Source: Streptomyces griseoincarnatus (GTDB taxonomy: Bacteria > Actinomycetota > Actinomycetes > Streptomycetales > Streptomycetaceae). From it: DNA of 64,000 bases. Numbering within the stretch: the stretch's first letter is position 1; every line of letters starts with the position of its first letter. The DNA is taken from positions 420,722 to 484,721 of the forward strand of contig BMTH01000005.1 of assembly GCA_014649575.1 (NCBI GenBank). Direction: 5' to 3'. Position numbers and translations under genes: made by a program. This document shows positions 16,634-24,585 of this stretch, one piece after another. A model generated the notes under the pieces. It made no database searches and was not told where the DNA came from. It saw only the letters and a program-made list of their open reading frames with translations.

Positions 16634-16693
16634 ACCCGCGTCCGGCCGGGTCGAGGACGCACACTGGAGGCATCACGGGGTAGGGAGGCGCCC

Positions 16694-18262
16694 ATGAGGA
16701 ATCTCGGCCACCACCTCGCCTCCCCGTGGCGCCGCTCGGCCGCCGCCGCGGTCGCGGGCGCGCTGCCCGTCCTGGCCTTCCCCGCCCCGAACCTGTGGTG
16801 GATCGCCTACGTCGCCCTCGTCCCCTGGCTGCTGCTGGTCCGCACCGCGCCGACCGGGCGCCGGGCCGCGTTCGACGGCTGGTGGGGCGGGTTCGGGTTC
16901 ATGCTGGTCATGCACCACTGGCTGCTGCCCAGCCTGCACGTGTTCACGTTCGTCCTCGCCGCGCTGCTGGGCGCGCTGTGGGCGCCGTGGGGCTGGCTGG
17001 TGCGCCGGACGCTGGGCGGCTCACCGTCCGGACGCCGGGTGGCGGCCGCGCTGCTGGTGGTGCCGTCGGGGTGGCTGACGATCGAGCTGATCCGCTCCTG
17101 GCAGGGGCTCGGCGGGCCGTGGGGCGTGCTGGGCGCGAGCCAGTGGCAGGTGGAGGCGGCGCTGCGGCTGGCGTCGGTGGGCGGGGTGTGGCTGCCGAGT
17201 TTCCTGGTGGTGGCACTGAACGTCGCGGTGGCCGTGCTGGTCGCGGTGCGCCGGGCGCGAATGCCGGCCGTGGCGGGGCTGGTCGCCGTGGCCGCCGCGG
17301 GGTCGGCCGCCTGGGCGGGGGCGCCGCGTCCCGAGCAGACCGGGGAGCGGACGCGGATCGCGCTCGTCCAGCCGGGGGTCGTAGCCGGCCCGGACAGCGC
17401 CGACCGCCGCTTCGACCGCGAGGAACGGCTGACCCGTGAGCTGGCCGGGAAGGACGTCGATCTGGTCGTCTGGGGCGAGAGCAGCGTCGGCTTCGACCTC
17501 GGCGACCGCCCCGACCTGGCCCGGCGCCTGACCGCACTGTCCCGCGAGACGGACGCGGAGATCCTGGTCAACGTGGACGCGCGGCGCTCGGACAAGCCCG
17601 GCATCTACAAGAGCTCGGTGCTGATCGGCCCGGACGGCCCCACCGGCGACCGGTACGACAAGATGCGGCTGGTGCCGTTCGGGGAGTACGTCCCGGCCCG
17701 CTCGCTGCTGGGCTGGGCGACGTCCGTCGGAAAGGCGGCCGGGGAGGACCGCAGGCGCGGCTCCGAGCAGGTCGTCATGGCCGTGGGCGACGGTCTGCGG
17801 ATCGGCCCGATGGTGTGCTTCGAGACGGCGTTCCCCGACATGAGCCGCCATCTCGTGCAGGACGGCGCGGGTGTGCTGCTCGCGCAGTCGTCGACGTCGA
17901 CGTTCCAGCGGAGCTGGGCGCCCGAGCAGCACGCCTCGCTCGCCGCGCTGCGCGCCGCCGAGACCGGCCGCCCGATGGTGCACGCGACGCTGACCGGGGT
18001 GTCCGCCGTGTACGGCGCGGACGGCGCGCGGATCGGCCCGTGGCTCGGCACGGACGCCTCAGCCGCGCACGTCTACGAGGTGCCGCTGACCCGGGGCACC
18101 ACGCTGTACGTCCGCTTCGGCGACTGGCCCCCGCAGGCGGCGCTCGTCGTGCTCGCGGTGTACGGCGCGGTGGGTCTCGTGCGGTCTAGGCGACGCGCTC
18201 GTCGACCGCTCGGACCACCCGTTCGCACAGCTCATGGCTCGCCAGTGCGTCACGGGCGCTGA
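16694..18262 (+). CDS. lnt: Apolipoprotein N-acyltransferase
   Basis: 522 residues. About 200 N-terminal residues form several membrane helices. A nitrilase-fold domain follows with the catalytic triad visible: E262 in WGESS, K323 in DKMRLVPFGEY, and C375 in MVCFETAF. The enzyme adds the third acyl chain to lipoproteins after signal cleavage. Streptomyces carries two Lnt homologues, and by position this resembles the SCO1336-type one. GTAGGGAGG precedes the ATG. The last 77 bases overlap the convergent Gfo/Idh gene. The window encodes several lipoprotein substrates. Confidence 0.95.
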   Translation: MRNLGHHLASPWRRSAAAAVAGALPVLAFPAPNLWWIAYVALVPWLLLVRTAPTGRRAAFDGWWGGFGFMLVMHHWLLPSLHVFTFVLAALLGALWAPWGWLVRRTLGGSPSGRRVAAALLVVPSGWLTIELIRSWQGLGGPWGVLGASQWQVEAALRLASVGGVWLPSFLVVALNVAVAVLVAVRRARMPAVAGLVAVAAAGSAAWAGAPRPEQTGERTRIALVQPGVVAGPDSADRRFDREERLTRELAGKDVDLVVWGESSVGFDLGDRPDLARRLTALSRETDAEILVNVDARRSDKPGIYKSSVLIGPDGPTGDRYDKMRLVPFGEYVPARSLLGWATSVGKAAGEDRRRGSEQVVMAVGDGLRIGPMVCFETAFPDMSRHLVQDGAGVLLAQSSTSTFQRSWAPEQHASLAALRAAETGRPMVHATLTGVSAVYGADGARIGPWLGTDASAAHVYEVPLTRGTTLYVRFGDWPPQAALVVLAVYGAVGLVRSRRRARRPLGPPVRTAHGSPVRHGR

Positions 18263-19091
18263 GCGTCTTCCCGGCGCGCACCGCGTCCAGGAAGGCGAGC
18301 GCCGCCTGCTCGATGCCGCGCTGCCGGGACACCGGCACCCAGTCGCCGCGGCGCCGCACGGTCGGCTGGCCCTTGTGGTCGATCACCTCGGCGAGGTTGA
18401 CCACCTGGCGCTTGCTGTCCTGGCCCGACACCTCGAGGATCTCCTCCGTCGAACCGCTGAGCCGGTTCATCACGCCGAGGGCGGTGAAGCCGTCGCCTGC
18501 GAGCTGGAGCACCACGTGGTGCAGCAGCCCGTCCTCGGCGCGGGCGCGGACGGTCACGTCGTCCACCTGGCCGGGCACCAGGAAGCGCAGAGTGTCCACG
18601 ACGTGGATGAAGTCGTCGAGGATCATCCGGCGCGGCTCCTCGGGCAGCCCGACCCGGTTCTTCTGCATGAGGATCAGCTCGCGCGGGTGGTCGGCGCACT
18701 GCGCGTAGCCGGGGGCGTGGCGCCGGTTGAAGCCGACGGCGAGGCTGACGCCGCGCTCCTCGGCGAGCGCCACCAGCCGCTCGGAGTCGGCGAGTTCGTA
18801 CGCGAGCGGCTTGTCGACGTAGGTCGGCACGCCCGCATCGAGGAGCCGGGTCACGATCTGCGGGTGGACGTCGGTCGGGGCGTGCACGAAGGCCGCGTCG
18901 AGGCCGGCGGCGATCAGCGCGTCGAGGCCGGCGTGCCGCTGCGCGGCCGGCAGGTGGAGGGAGTCGCCGACGCGCTCCAGGGTGGCGGGGGTGCGGGTCT
19001 GCAGATGGAGCTCCACGCCGGGCTGGACGGCGAGCACCGGAAGATAGGCCTTCTGCGCGATGTCGCCGAGCCCGATGCAGCCGACCTTCAC
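18186..19091 (-). CDS. Gfo/Idh/MocA family oxidoreductase
   Basis: 301 residues from a GTG that overlaps the stop of the upstream monooxygenase gene (GTGA). The Rossmann start is VGCIGLGDIAQKAYLPVLA. The family motif appears as VDKPLA near residue 117. A DDFIHVVDTLRFL segment belongs to the C-terminal alpha/beta domain. These enzymes oxidise or reduce sugar- or inositol-like substrates with NAD(P). AGAGGAG before the GTG supports the start. Its 3' end overlaps lnt convergently. Confidence 0.93.
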   Translation of the reverse strand: MKVGCIGLGDIAQKAYLPVLAVQPGVELHLQTRTPATLERVGDSLHLPAAQRHAGLDALIAAGLDAAFVHAPTDVHPQIVTRLLDAGVPTYVDKPLAYELADSERLVALAEERGVSLAVGFNRRHAPGYAQCADHPRELILMQKNRVGLPEEPRRMILDDFIHVVDTLRFLVPGQVDDVTVRARAEDGLLHHVVLQLAGDGFTALGVMNRLSGSTEEILEVSGQDSKRQVVNLAEVIDHKGQPTVRRRGDWVPVSRQRGIEQAALAFLDAVRAGKTLSARDALASHELCERVVRAVDERVA

Positions 19092-20371
19092 GGTGTGTTC
19101 TCCTCTGGTCCTCGCCTGCCGTGGTCCGCTGCGAGCATACGGGGTGCCCCGGAGCCGTCCCCGTCCGCACCGGACGGCCCTCCCGGCGGCCGCCAGTCCG
19201 CCACCCCGTCGAACCCGCGCAGGAGGAGCGACGGCGCCGCCTTGGACAGCGCGGCCAGCGCGGAGTTGCGTACGGCGGTGCCGGCGCGGCCGGTCGTCAG
19301 CACGTTGAGGCGGGCCGCCCGCACCGCGCGGCGCGTGACGGCCGTGGTCCGCGGGAGGCGCACGGCGGTGTAGCCGGGGAGGGTGTCGGCGACGGGCTCG
19401 TCGGCGGAGGAGGGCATGCCCGGGCGGGGGAAGGCGAGGGTGATCGCGTCCTCGACGGCCTGGTTGCCGCCCTGGCCGAGGGTCGGCGGCATGGCGTGCG
19501 CGGCGTCGCCGACGAGGGCCACGCGGCCCCGGTGGAAGGCGGGCAGCGGCTCGGCGATGTGGTGGACGTCGTGCCGCAGGACGTCCTCGGTGCGGACGGC
19601 GGCCAGCACCTCGGGGATCGGGCTGTGCCAGTCGCCGTAGCGGCGCAGCAGTTCGGCCCGTTCGTCGTCGGGGGCCTTCTCCCCCGCGGGTGCGACGGCG
19701 GCGGCGTAGGCGTACACCCGGCCGTCCCTGAGTGGATGGGTGCCCCAGATGGCGCCCCGGCCCCAGGTCTCGTGCGAGGGGAACGCGACGCCGGGCAGCG
19801 GGACGACCACGCGCCAGGTGGTGAAGCCGCTGTGAACGGTGCCGGGATGGCCGGGGAAGAGGGTGCCGCGTACGGCGGAACGGAGGCCGTCGGCGGCCAC
19901 CACCAGGTCGGCCTCCAGTTCCCCGTCGGGCGTCTCCACGCGGGCCGGCCTGCGGGGGTCGCCCGGGACGCCGGGGTCGGTCAGGCGGGCGGGGGTGCCG
20001 GTGCGGACGGCGTCGGACGGGAGCCGCCCCGCCAGGTGGTCGACGAGGGTGGCGCGGTGCAGGAGGACGAGCGGGCCGCCGAAGCGTTCGGCCGCGGCGG
20101 CCGCCTCGGTACGGGCCAGCCACCGGCCGCTCGGCGCCCGCAGCCCGCCGTCGCCCTGCCAGGCGGACAGGGCGCGGATGTCATCGCCGAGACCGATGAC
20201 GTCCAGGGCGCGGAGCGCGTTGGGAGACAGCGAGATCGCCGCACCCACCGGCTCCAGGGAGGGGGCGCGCTCCAGCACGGTGACCCGCGCCCCGCGCATG
20301 CGCAGGGCGGCCGCCGCCGCCAGCCCGCCGATGCCCCCGCCGATCACGATGACCCGCTCGGCCGCTGCCAT
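19088..20371 (-). CDS. FAD-dependent monooxygenase (PHBH-like)
   Basis: 427 residues. The FAD motif is VIVIGGGIGGLAAAAALRMR. A DG motif (VVAADGLRSAVRG) and GDAAHAMPPTLGQGGNQAVE are both diagnostic of class A flavoprotein hydroxylases. The C-terminus beyond residue 340 is variable. Substrate not known; aromatic compounds are typical for the family. It forms a coupled pair with the Gfo/Idh gene. The divergent TetR gene and two shared operators suggest ligand-induced expression. Confidence 0.93.
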   Translation of the reverse strand: MAAAERVIVIGGGIGGLAAAAALRMRGARVTVLERAPSLEPVGAAISLSPNALRALDVIGLGDDIRALSAWQGDGGLRAPSGRWLARTEAAAAAERFGGPLVLLHRATLVDHLAGRLPSDAVRTGTPARLTDPGVPGDPRRPARVETPDGELEADLVVAADGLRSAVRGTLFPGHPGTVHSGFTTWRVVVPLPGVAFPSHETWGRGAIWGTHPLRDGRVYAYAAAVAPAGEKAPDDERAELLRRYGDWHSPIPEVLAAVRTEDVLRHDVHHIAEPLPAFHRGRVALVGDAAHAMPPTLGQGGNQAVEDAITLAFPRPGMPSSADEPVADTLPGYTAVRLPRTTAVTRRAVRAARLNVLTTGRAGTAVRNSALAALSKAAPSLLLRGFDGVADWRPPGGPSGADGDGSGAPRMLAADHGRRGPEENTP

Positions 20372-20394
20372 GGCTTCCTCCCGAGAGCTGATCG

Positions 20395-20440
20395 ACTACA
20401 TCTGTAGTGAAGCTCCCCTCCACCGTACTACAGCCGTAGT
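20395..20440. promoter_or_regulatory. Two TetR-type operators in the divergent promoter
   Basis: ACTACATCTGTAGT (20395-20408) is a perfect 6-bp inverted repeat with a 2-bp centre. ACTACAGCCGTAGT (20427-20440) is the same site with one half-site mismatch. Their centres are 32 bp apart, about three helical turns. They fill the gap between the monooxygenase and TetR starts and are the obvious binding sites for that regulator. Confidence 0.8.
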
Positions 20441-20460
20441 GGACCGAGTAGGTTGGCCGC

Positions 20461-21096
20461 ATGTCCGAACGCCCCACCACCCCCGCCGCCCGCGCCGGCC
20501 TCGTCGCGGACACCGCACTCGCCCTGCTCGCCGAGCGGGGCATGCGGGGTCTGACACACCGGGCGGTGGACGACGCGGCCGGCCTCCCCCAGGGCTCCAC
20601 GTCCAACGTGGCGCGCACGAGGCAGGCACTGCTGGAACTGGCGGTACGCCGCCTCGCCGACCGGGAGGAGCGGGTCCTGGCCCTCCAGGACCTCCCCGCC
20701 CCGCGCGAGGGCACCGACGCACTCCTGGACGCCCTGGCCCTGACGGTCCACCGCGCGCTGACCCAGAACCGCGACCTCACCCTGGCCCGCTACGAACTCG
20801 CCCTGGAGGCCACCCGCCGCCCGGAACTCCGCGCCCACTTCGACACGGCCGGCGCCCGCTTCCGCACCCATCTCACGGCCCTGGTCACAGCCCTCGGCTC
20901 CCCCTCCCCCGACCGCCACGCCCTCACCCTGATCGCCTGGGCCGACGGCCTCCTCCTCTCCTGCGTGGCGGGCTCGTACCACGCCGAGCCCCCGACGATC
21001 CCGGACATCCGGGCGGACCTGGGGGAGATCATCGAGGGGATGCTGGGGACGCAGCCGGCGCCCCGAAACGCGCCAGGCAGTGCCACACCTTCTTGA
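20461..21096 (+). CDS. TetR family transcriptional regulator
   Basis: 211 residues. The N-terminal HTH is visible as VADTALALLAERGMRGLTHR and VDDAAGLPQGSTSNVART. The rest is the helical ligand-binding domain. It is divergent from the FAD monooxygenase/Gfo-Idh pair, and the two operators between them suggest it represses both that pair and itself. The last 68 bases overlap the convergent DUF3626 gene. Confidence 0.93.
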   Translation: MSERPTTPAARAGLVADTALALLAERGMRGLTHRAVDDAAGLPQGSTSNVARTRQALLELAVRRLADREERVLALQDLPAPREGTDALLDALALTVHRALTQNRDLTLARYELALEATRRPELRAHFDTAGARFRTHLTALVTALGSPSPDRHALTLIAWADGLLLSCVAGSYHAEPPTIPDIRADLGEIIEGMLGTQPAPRNAPGSATPS

Positions 21097-21889
21097 TCGC
21101 CTGGGGGTCGTGCCGTCCCGTCGCAGCCGCCTCTCCGACCAGGCGTGGGTCGAGCACGCCGGCGACGGCGATCTCCGTGCCCAGCTCGACGATCTCCGGG
21201 CCACGGTAGCCGGGGCGCCTGCGCAACTCCTCGACAGTCAGTTCGAAGCCGGGGTGCCAGTCCACGGGGCAGGGCAGCCGACGGGCGGCTTCCTCGACGG
21301 CCGTGCCCCGGTAACAGGGGTCGAGGACCAGGGCCTCGACGTCCCGGTCAAGGCGGACCGGGCCGTGCACATGCGCCTCGACGCAGTCGTCGAGAGCGTC
21401 CCGCCGGTCGGCGAGCGCCAGTTCGACGAGCGCCATGTGCGCGGCGGTGCCGAAGTCCGAGGGGTCCAGGCAGCTGTCCGGGTAGCAGAACGTGGTCCGC
21501 TCCAGGGTCGTCGCCGTGAGCCGGAAGTAGGAGGAGCCGAACCGCGGGGCCGCGCCGACCGGACGGTGTCGGTGGTCGAGTGCGCCGTAGACGGGCCGCT
21601 CGGCCGCGGGCGCCTGGTCGTAGGCACCGCCGAAGAGCCGGCTCTCCCACCGCCACCGGTCGCCGCCGGGGCACGCGGTCAGGCCGCCGTTGCTGGTCCC
21701 GGTGACGAACTGCGAGACGTACACACCGCTGTCGGCGAGGGAGCGGAGGATCGGCCTGCCCCGGGAGATGCGATCGGGATGGAAGTTGAGGGTCACCCGC
21801 AGGTCCGGATCCATGGGCGCGCCGGACGCCAGCCGGGCCACATGCGCGAGGGCCCGTTCCTGTGATTCCCGGAGGATGACACGGCTCAT
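21029..21889 (-). CDS. DUF3626 family protein
   Basis: 286 residues from the ATG at 21889, with GAGGA upstream. Features of the family include TLNFHPDR near residue 35, GVYVSQFVTGTSNGGL, and AHMALVELALADRR. DUF3626 proteins are occasionally found next to toxin-like genes, but biochemical function is not established. The 3' end overlaps the TetR gene tail to tail. Confidence 0.85.
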   Translation of the reverse strand: MSRVILRESQERALAHVARLASGAPMDPDLRVTLNFHPDRISRGRPILRSLADSGVYVSQFVTGTSNGGLTACPGGDRWRWESRLFGGAYDQAPAAERPVYGALDHRHRPVGAAPRFGSSYFRLTATTLERTTFCYPDSCLDPSDFGTAAHMALVELALADRRDALDDCVEAHVHGPVRLDRDVEALVLDPCYRGTAVEEAARRLPCPVDWHPGFELTVEELRRRPGYRGPEIVELGTEIAVAGVLDPRLVGEAAATGRHDPQAIKKVWHCLARFGAPAASPASPR

Positions 21890-22002
21890 GCGCGCAGTGT
21901 CCTCGGGGCGAACCGGCTCGCGCACGCGCGTTTCGGCGCCCCGCACGACGGTGACACGGAAACGCCTGGCGTGACCCGCCGTCAGCGGGAAAGGATGCCG
22001 GG

Positions 22003-22515
22003 ATGACGACCCAGCGCAGTGAACCCGGCCAGAACGCCGATGAACGGACCATGCTCGAAGGGTGGCTCGACTATCACCGGGCGACGCTCGCGTGGAAGTG
22101 CGAAGGGCTGACCGACGAGCAGTTGCGGACCGCTTCCGTGGCGCCGTCGGAGTTGTCGCTGATGGGGCTGGTGCGGCACATGGCGGAGGTGGAGCGGTCG
22201 TGGTTCCGGCGGGTGTTCGCCGGTGAGGACGCCGGGCCGATCTACTTCGGGGAGGCCGACCCGGACGGGGAGTTCCACCCCGGCGAGGCGGACACCTGGA
22301 AGGACGCGTACGAGACCTGGCAGGCGGAGATCGAGGCCGCCCGGCGCAACGCGGCAGGCCATTCCCTCGACGAGCGCTCCCAGGGCCGTCACCACTCGCA
22401 CCCCGAGCCGTGCTCCCTGCGCTGGATCTACACGCACATGATCGAGGAGTACGCCCGGCACAACGGCCACGCGGACCTGATCCGGGAGGCGATCGACGGC
22501 GCCACCGGCGAGTGA
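22003..22515 (+). CDS. DinB family protein (DUF664)
   Basis: 170 residues. A four-helix pattern is seen with LMGLVRHMAEVERSWFRRVF and a C-terminal HMIEEYARHNGHADLIRE. The three metal-ligand histidines of the DinB/YfiT superfamily lie in MAEV-adjacent RH, MIEEYARH and GH. Actinobacterial members are thiol-dependent (often mycothiol or bacillithiol) transferases or uncharacterised. The substrate is not deducible. Confidence 0.9.
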   Translation: MTTQRSEPGQNADERTMLEGWLDYHRATLAWKCEGLTDEQLRTASVAPSELSLMGLVRHMAEVERSWFRRVFAGEDAGPIYFGEADPDGEFHPGEADTWKDAYETWQAEIEAARRNAAGHSLDERSQGRHHSHPEPCSLRWIYTHMIEEYARHNGHADLIREAIDGATGE

Positions 22516-22619
22516 CGTCACCCGCCACGCCGACGGGGCCCTCGAAGGTGGGCGGACATCACCCGTGCGGGGGACCGCCGCGCCTGTCCCCCCGCCACCC
22601 GGCGGGCGGAGCCAGCAAA

Positions 22620-23135
22620 GTGGCGGGGGTGCAGCGAACGACGACCACAGCAACGCTTCTGGTGACCCTGGCGGTCGCCGCCCTCTCGGGCTGTGTGACG
22701 GTCCAGCGTCCCCTCGCACCGGGCCCGGCGACCGCGCCGCCGCCGGGGGCCGGGCACGACGCGGCGGGGCGCGACGCGTCGCCGGTCGTGCAGGCGCCCG
22801 CGCGCGAGGCCCTGCGGCGGGTCCCGGCCGACTCCCCCGAGGCGTCCCCGTCGGACCGGGCCACCCCGAAGACCGAGTCCTCGGAGCGGGACGCGTCCTC
22901 CGACGCGCGCAACGGGCAGGCGCCGCGCACTCAGCGGCCCCGCGACCCCGAGCGGCCGCAGCCCACCCGGCGCACCCCCGCCCCACGCCCGCCGGCCCAG
23001 CTCCCGGGCGGCGGCGGGTCCCTGACCGGGGGCACCTCCGGCGGCTCGGACATCTGCGCACTGGGCCGGGAGTACGGCGGCTGGCCGGCGGACAGCCCGC
23101 AGGCGCGCATCTGCCGGGACACCTACGGCCGTTGA
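22620..23135 (+). CDS. Putative secreted lipoprotein
   Basis: 171 residues from the GTG at 22620 (GGAG about 9 bases upstream); GTG 22629 is an alternative. The signal peptide ends in a lipobox LSGC with C25. Residues about 30-145 are Pro/Arg/Ser-rich and probably disordered. The conserved end contains two cysteines (ICALGREYGGWPADSPQARI and CRDTYGR). It would be anchored outside the membrane, a possible Lnt substrate. Function unknown. Confidence 0.75.
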   Translation: MAGVQRTTTTATLLVTLAVAALSGCVTVQRPLAPGPATAPPPGAGHDAAGRDASPVVQAPAREALRRVPADSPEASPSDRATPKTESSERDASSDARNGQAPRTQRPRDPERPQPTRRTPAPRPPAQLPGGGGSLTGGTSGGSDICALGREYGGWPADSPQARICRDTYGR

Positions 23136-23148
23136 ACGAGCCCCGCTC

Positions 23149-23658
23149 TCACCTCTGCCGGGGCGGCCCCGGCCCCCCGGGCGGCGTCCCGCCCTCCCCC
23201 AGCTGCGCCTCCAGCCGGCGGATGGCGGCCCGCACACCCTCGCCGTAGCGGTCGTCGGCGAGGGTACGGGCGGCGCCCCGGGCCCGGTCCAGGTGGGCGC
23301 GGGCCGCGTCGGGGCGGCCGAGGCGGAGGTAGTCGGCGGCCAGATTCAGCTGCAGCGACGGGTACAGGCCGCGCACCGCCGGGGCCCCGTCGTACGCCGG
23401 GGTACCGCCGGCCTCCTCGGCAGCCGTCAGCGCCCGCAGGTCCCAGGCCAGCTCGTCCCCGGGATCGTCCTGGGTGTCGGCGAGGTAGTGGGCGAGGGTA
23501 CAGCGGTGCAGCGGGTCGCCGTCCTCGCCGATCTCCGCCCACAGGCCGAGGAGTCGGTGCCGGGCCTCCTCCCGGTCCCCCGCGTGGTGCAGCATCACGA
23601 CCTGGCCGATCCGGGTGAGCAGGGCGTCCGGCGCCGCCTGCTCTTGTCGCTCCGTCAC
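23149..23658 (-). CDS. Uncharacterised TPR-like helical protein
   Basis: 169 residues from a GTG with GGAGG upstream. Helix-rich stretches such as LTRIGQVVMLHHAGDREEAR and LNLAADYLRLGRPDAARAHL resemble tetratricopeptide repeats. No catalytic motif is seen. It sits downstream of ung on the same strand but is separated from it by a terminator-like hairpin, so the two are not a simple operon. Confidence 0.75.
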   Translation of the reverse strand: MTERQEQAAPDALLTRIGQVVMLHHAGDREEARHRLLGLWAEIGEDGDPLHRCTLAHYLADTQDDPGDELAWDLRALTAAEEAGGTPAYDGAPAVRGLYPSLQLNLAADYLRLGRPDAARAHLDRARGAARTLADDRYGEGVRAAIRRLEAQLGEGGTPPGGPGPPRQR

Positions 23659-23748
23659 CGCGTCCTCCGCACCGTCGCCCGCTGTCGCCCGCTGTCGCCC
23701 CGACGCTAGCCGCAGACAGGGACGATTCCGGACATGCCGCCCCGCGAC

Positions 23749-23785
23749 GTGCCGGTGCCGGGACGGCCCGGCACCGGTCCGGCAC
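23749..23785 (-). terminator. Terminator-like hairpin after ung
   Basis: The arms GTGCCGGTGCCGGG and CCCGGCACCGGTCCGGCAC flank an ACGG loop, giving a long GC stem with a small bulge, starting about 26 bases past the ung stop. There is no clear U-tract, as is common in Streptomyces. Confidence 0.6.
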
Positions 23786-23810
23786 CTGGCCTGGCGGAGA
23801 CGCGGGCGGA

Positions 23811-24497
23811 TCAGCCCAGGTCGGGGATGGTCCAGTCGATCGGCTGGTGCCCCTGCGCCGCCACCGCCTCGTCGATCTGCGAGAACGGCCGGGAGCCGAA
23901 GAACTTCTTCGCGGACAGCGGCGAGGGGTGCGCCCCCTTCACCACCACGTGCCGGCTCTCGTCGATCAGCGGCAGCTTCTTCTGCGCGTAGTTGCCCCAC
24001 AGCACGAAGACCGCCGGGTCGGGCCGGTCGGCCACCGCGCGGATCACCGCGTCGGTGAACAGCTCCCAGCCGCGCCCCTTGTGCGAGTTGGCCTCGCCCG
24101 CGCGGACGGTGAGCACCGCGTTGAGCAGCAGCACGCCCTGCCGGGCCCACGGCATCAGATAGCCGTTGTCCGGGACGGGCGTGCCCAGGTCGGCGTGCAG
24201 TTCCTTGTAGATGTTCCGCAGGGACGGCGGGGTCTTCACCCCGGGCCGGACCGAGAAGCACAGCCCGTGCCCCTGGCCCTCCCCGTGGTACGGGTCCTGG
24301 CCGAGCACCAGGACCTTCACCTCGTCGTACGGCGTGGCCTCCAGCGCAGCGAAGACCTCCTCGCGGGGCGGGTAGACGGGACCGCGCGCCCGCTCCTCCT
24401 CGACGAACTCGGTCAGCTCCTTGAAGTAGGGCTGCTGCAGCTCGTCGCCCAGAACCCCGCGCCAGGACTCGGGCAGCATGGCGATGTCGGTCACGTC
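23811..24497 (-). CDS. ung: Uracil-DNA glycosylase
   Basis: 228 residues of family-1 UDG. The water-activating motif is GQDPYHG with D67, and the leucine-loop motif is HPSPLS with H189. KPPSL-type KTPPSLRN and VFVLWGNYAQKK are also present. It removes uracil from DNA as the first step of base excision repair. The GTG at 24497 (MTDIAMLPESW) was chosen because AAGGGA lies 6-11 bases upstream; a GTG at 24512 would add five residues. Confidence 0.97.
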   Translation of the reverse strand, partial: DVTDIAMLPESWRGVLGDELQQPYFKELTEFVEEERARGPVYPPREEVFAALEATPYDEVKVLVLGQDPYHGEGQGHGLCFSVRPGVKTPPSLRNIYKELHADLGTPVPDNGYLMPWARQGVLLLNAVLTVRAGEANSHKGRGWELFTDAVIRAVADRPDPAVFVLWGNYAQKKLPLIDESRHVVVKGAHPSPLSAKKFFGSRPFSQIDEAVAAQGHQPIDWTIPDLG

Positions 24498-24553
24498 GAT
24501 TCCCTTGCTCACGTGGTCGTTTCCGGTTCTCCGAACCTACCGGCGACCACTGA

Positions 24554-24575
24554 CAGCCGGCCTCGCGGCCGGCTG
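24554..24575 (-). terminator. Intrinsic terminator after the solute-binding protein gene
   Basis: CAGCCGGCC and GGCCGGCTG form a perfect 9-bp stem around a 4-base loop, 11 bases beyond the stop of the gene at 24586. Confidence 0.75.
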
Positions 24576-24585
24576 CCGGGGCGTT

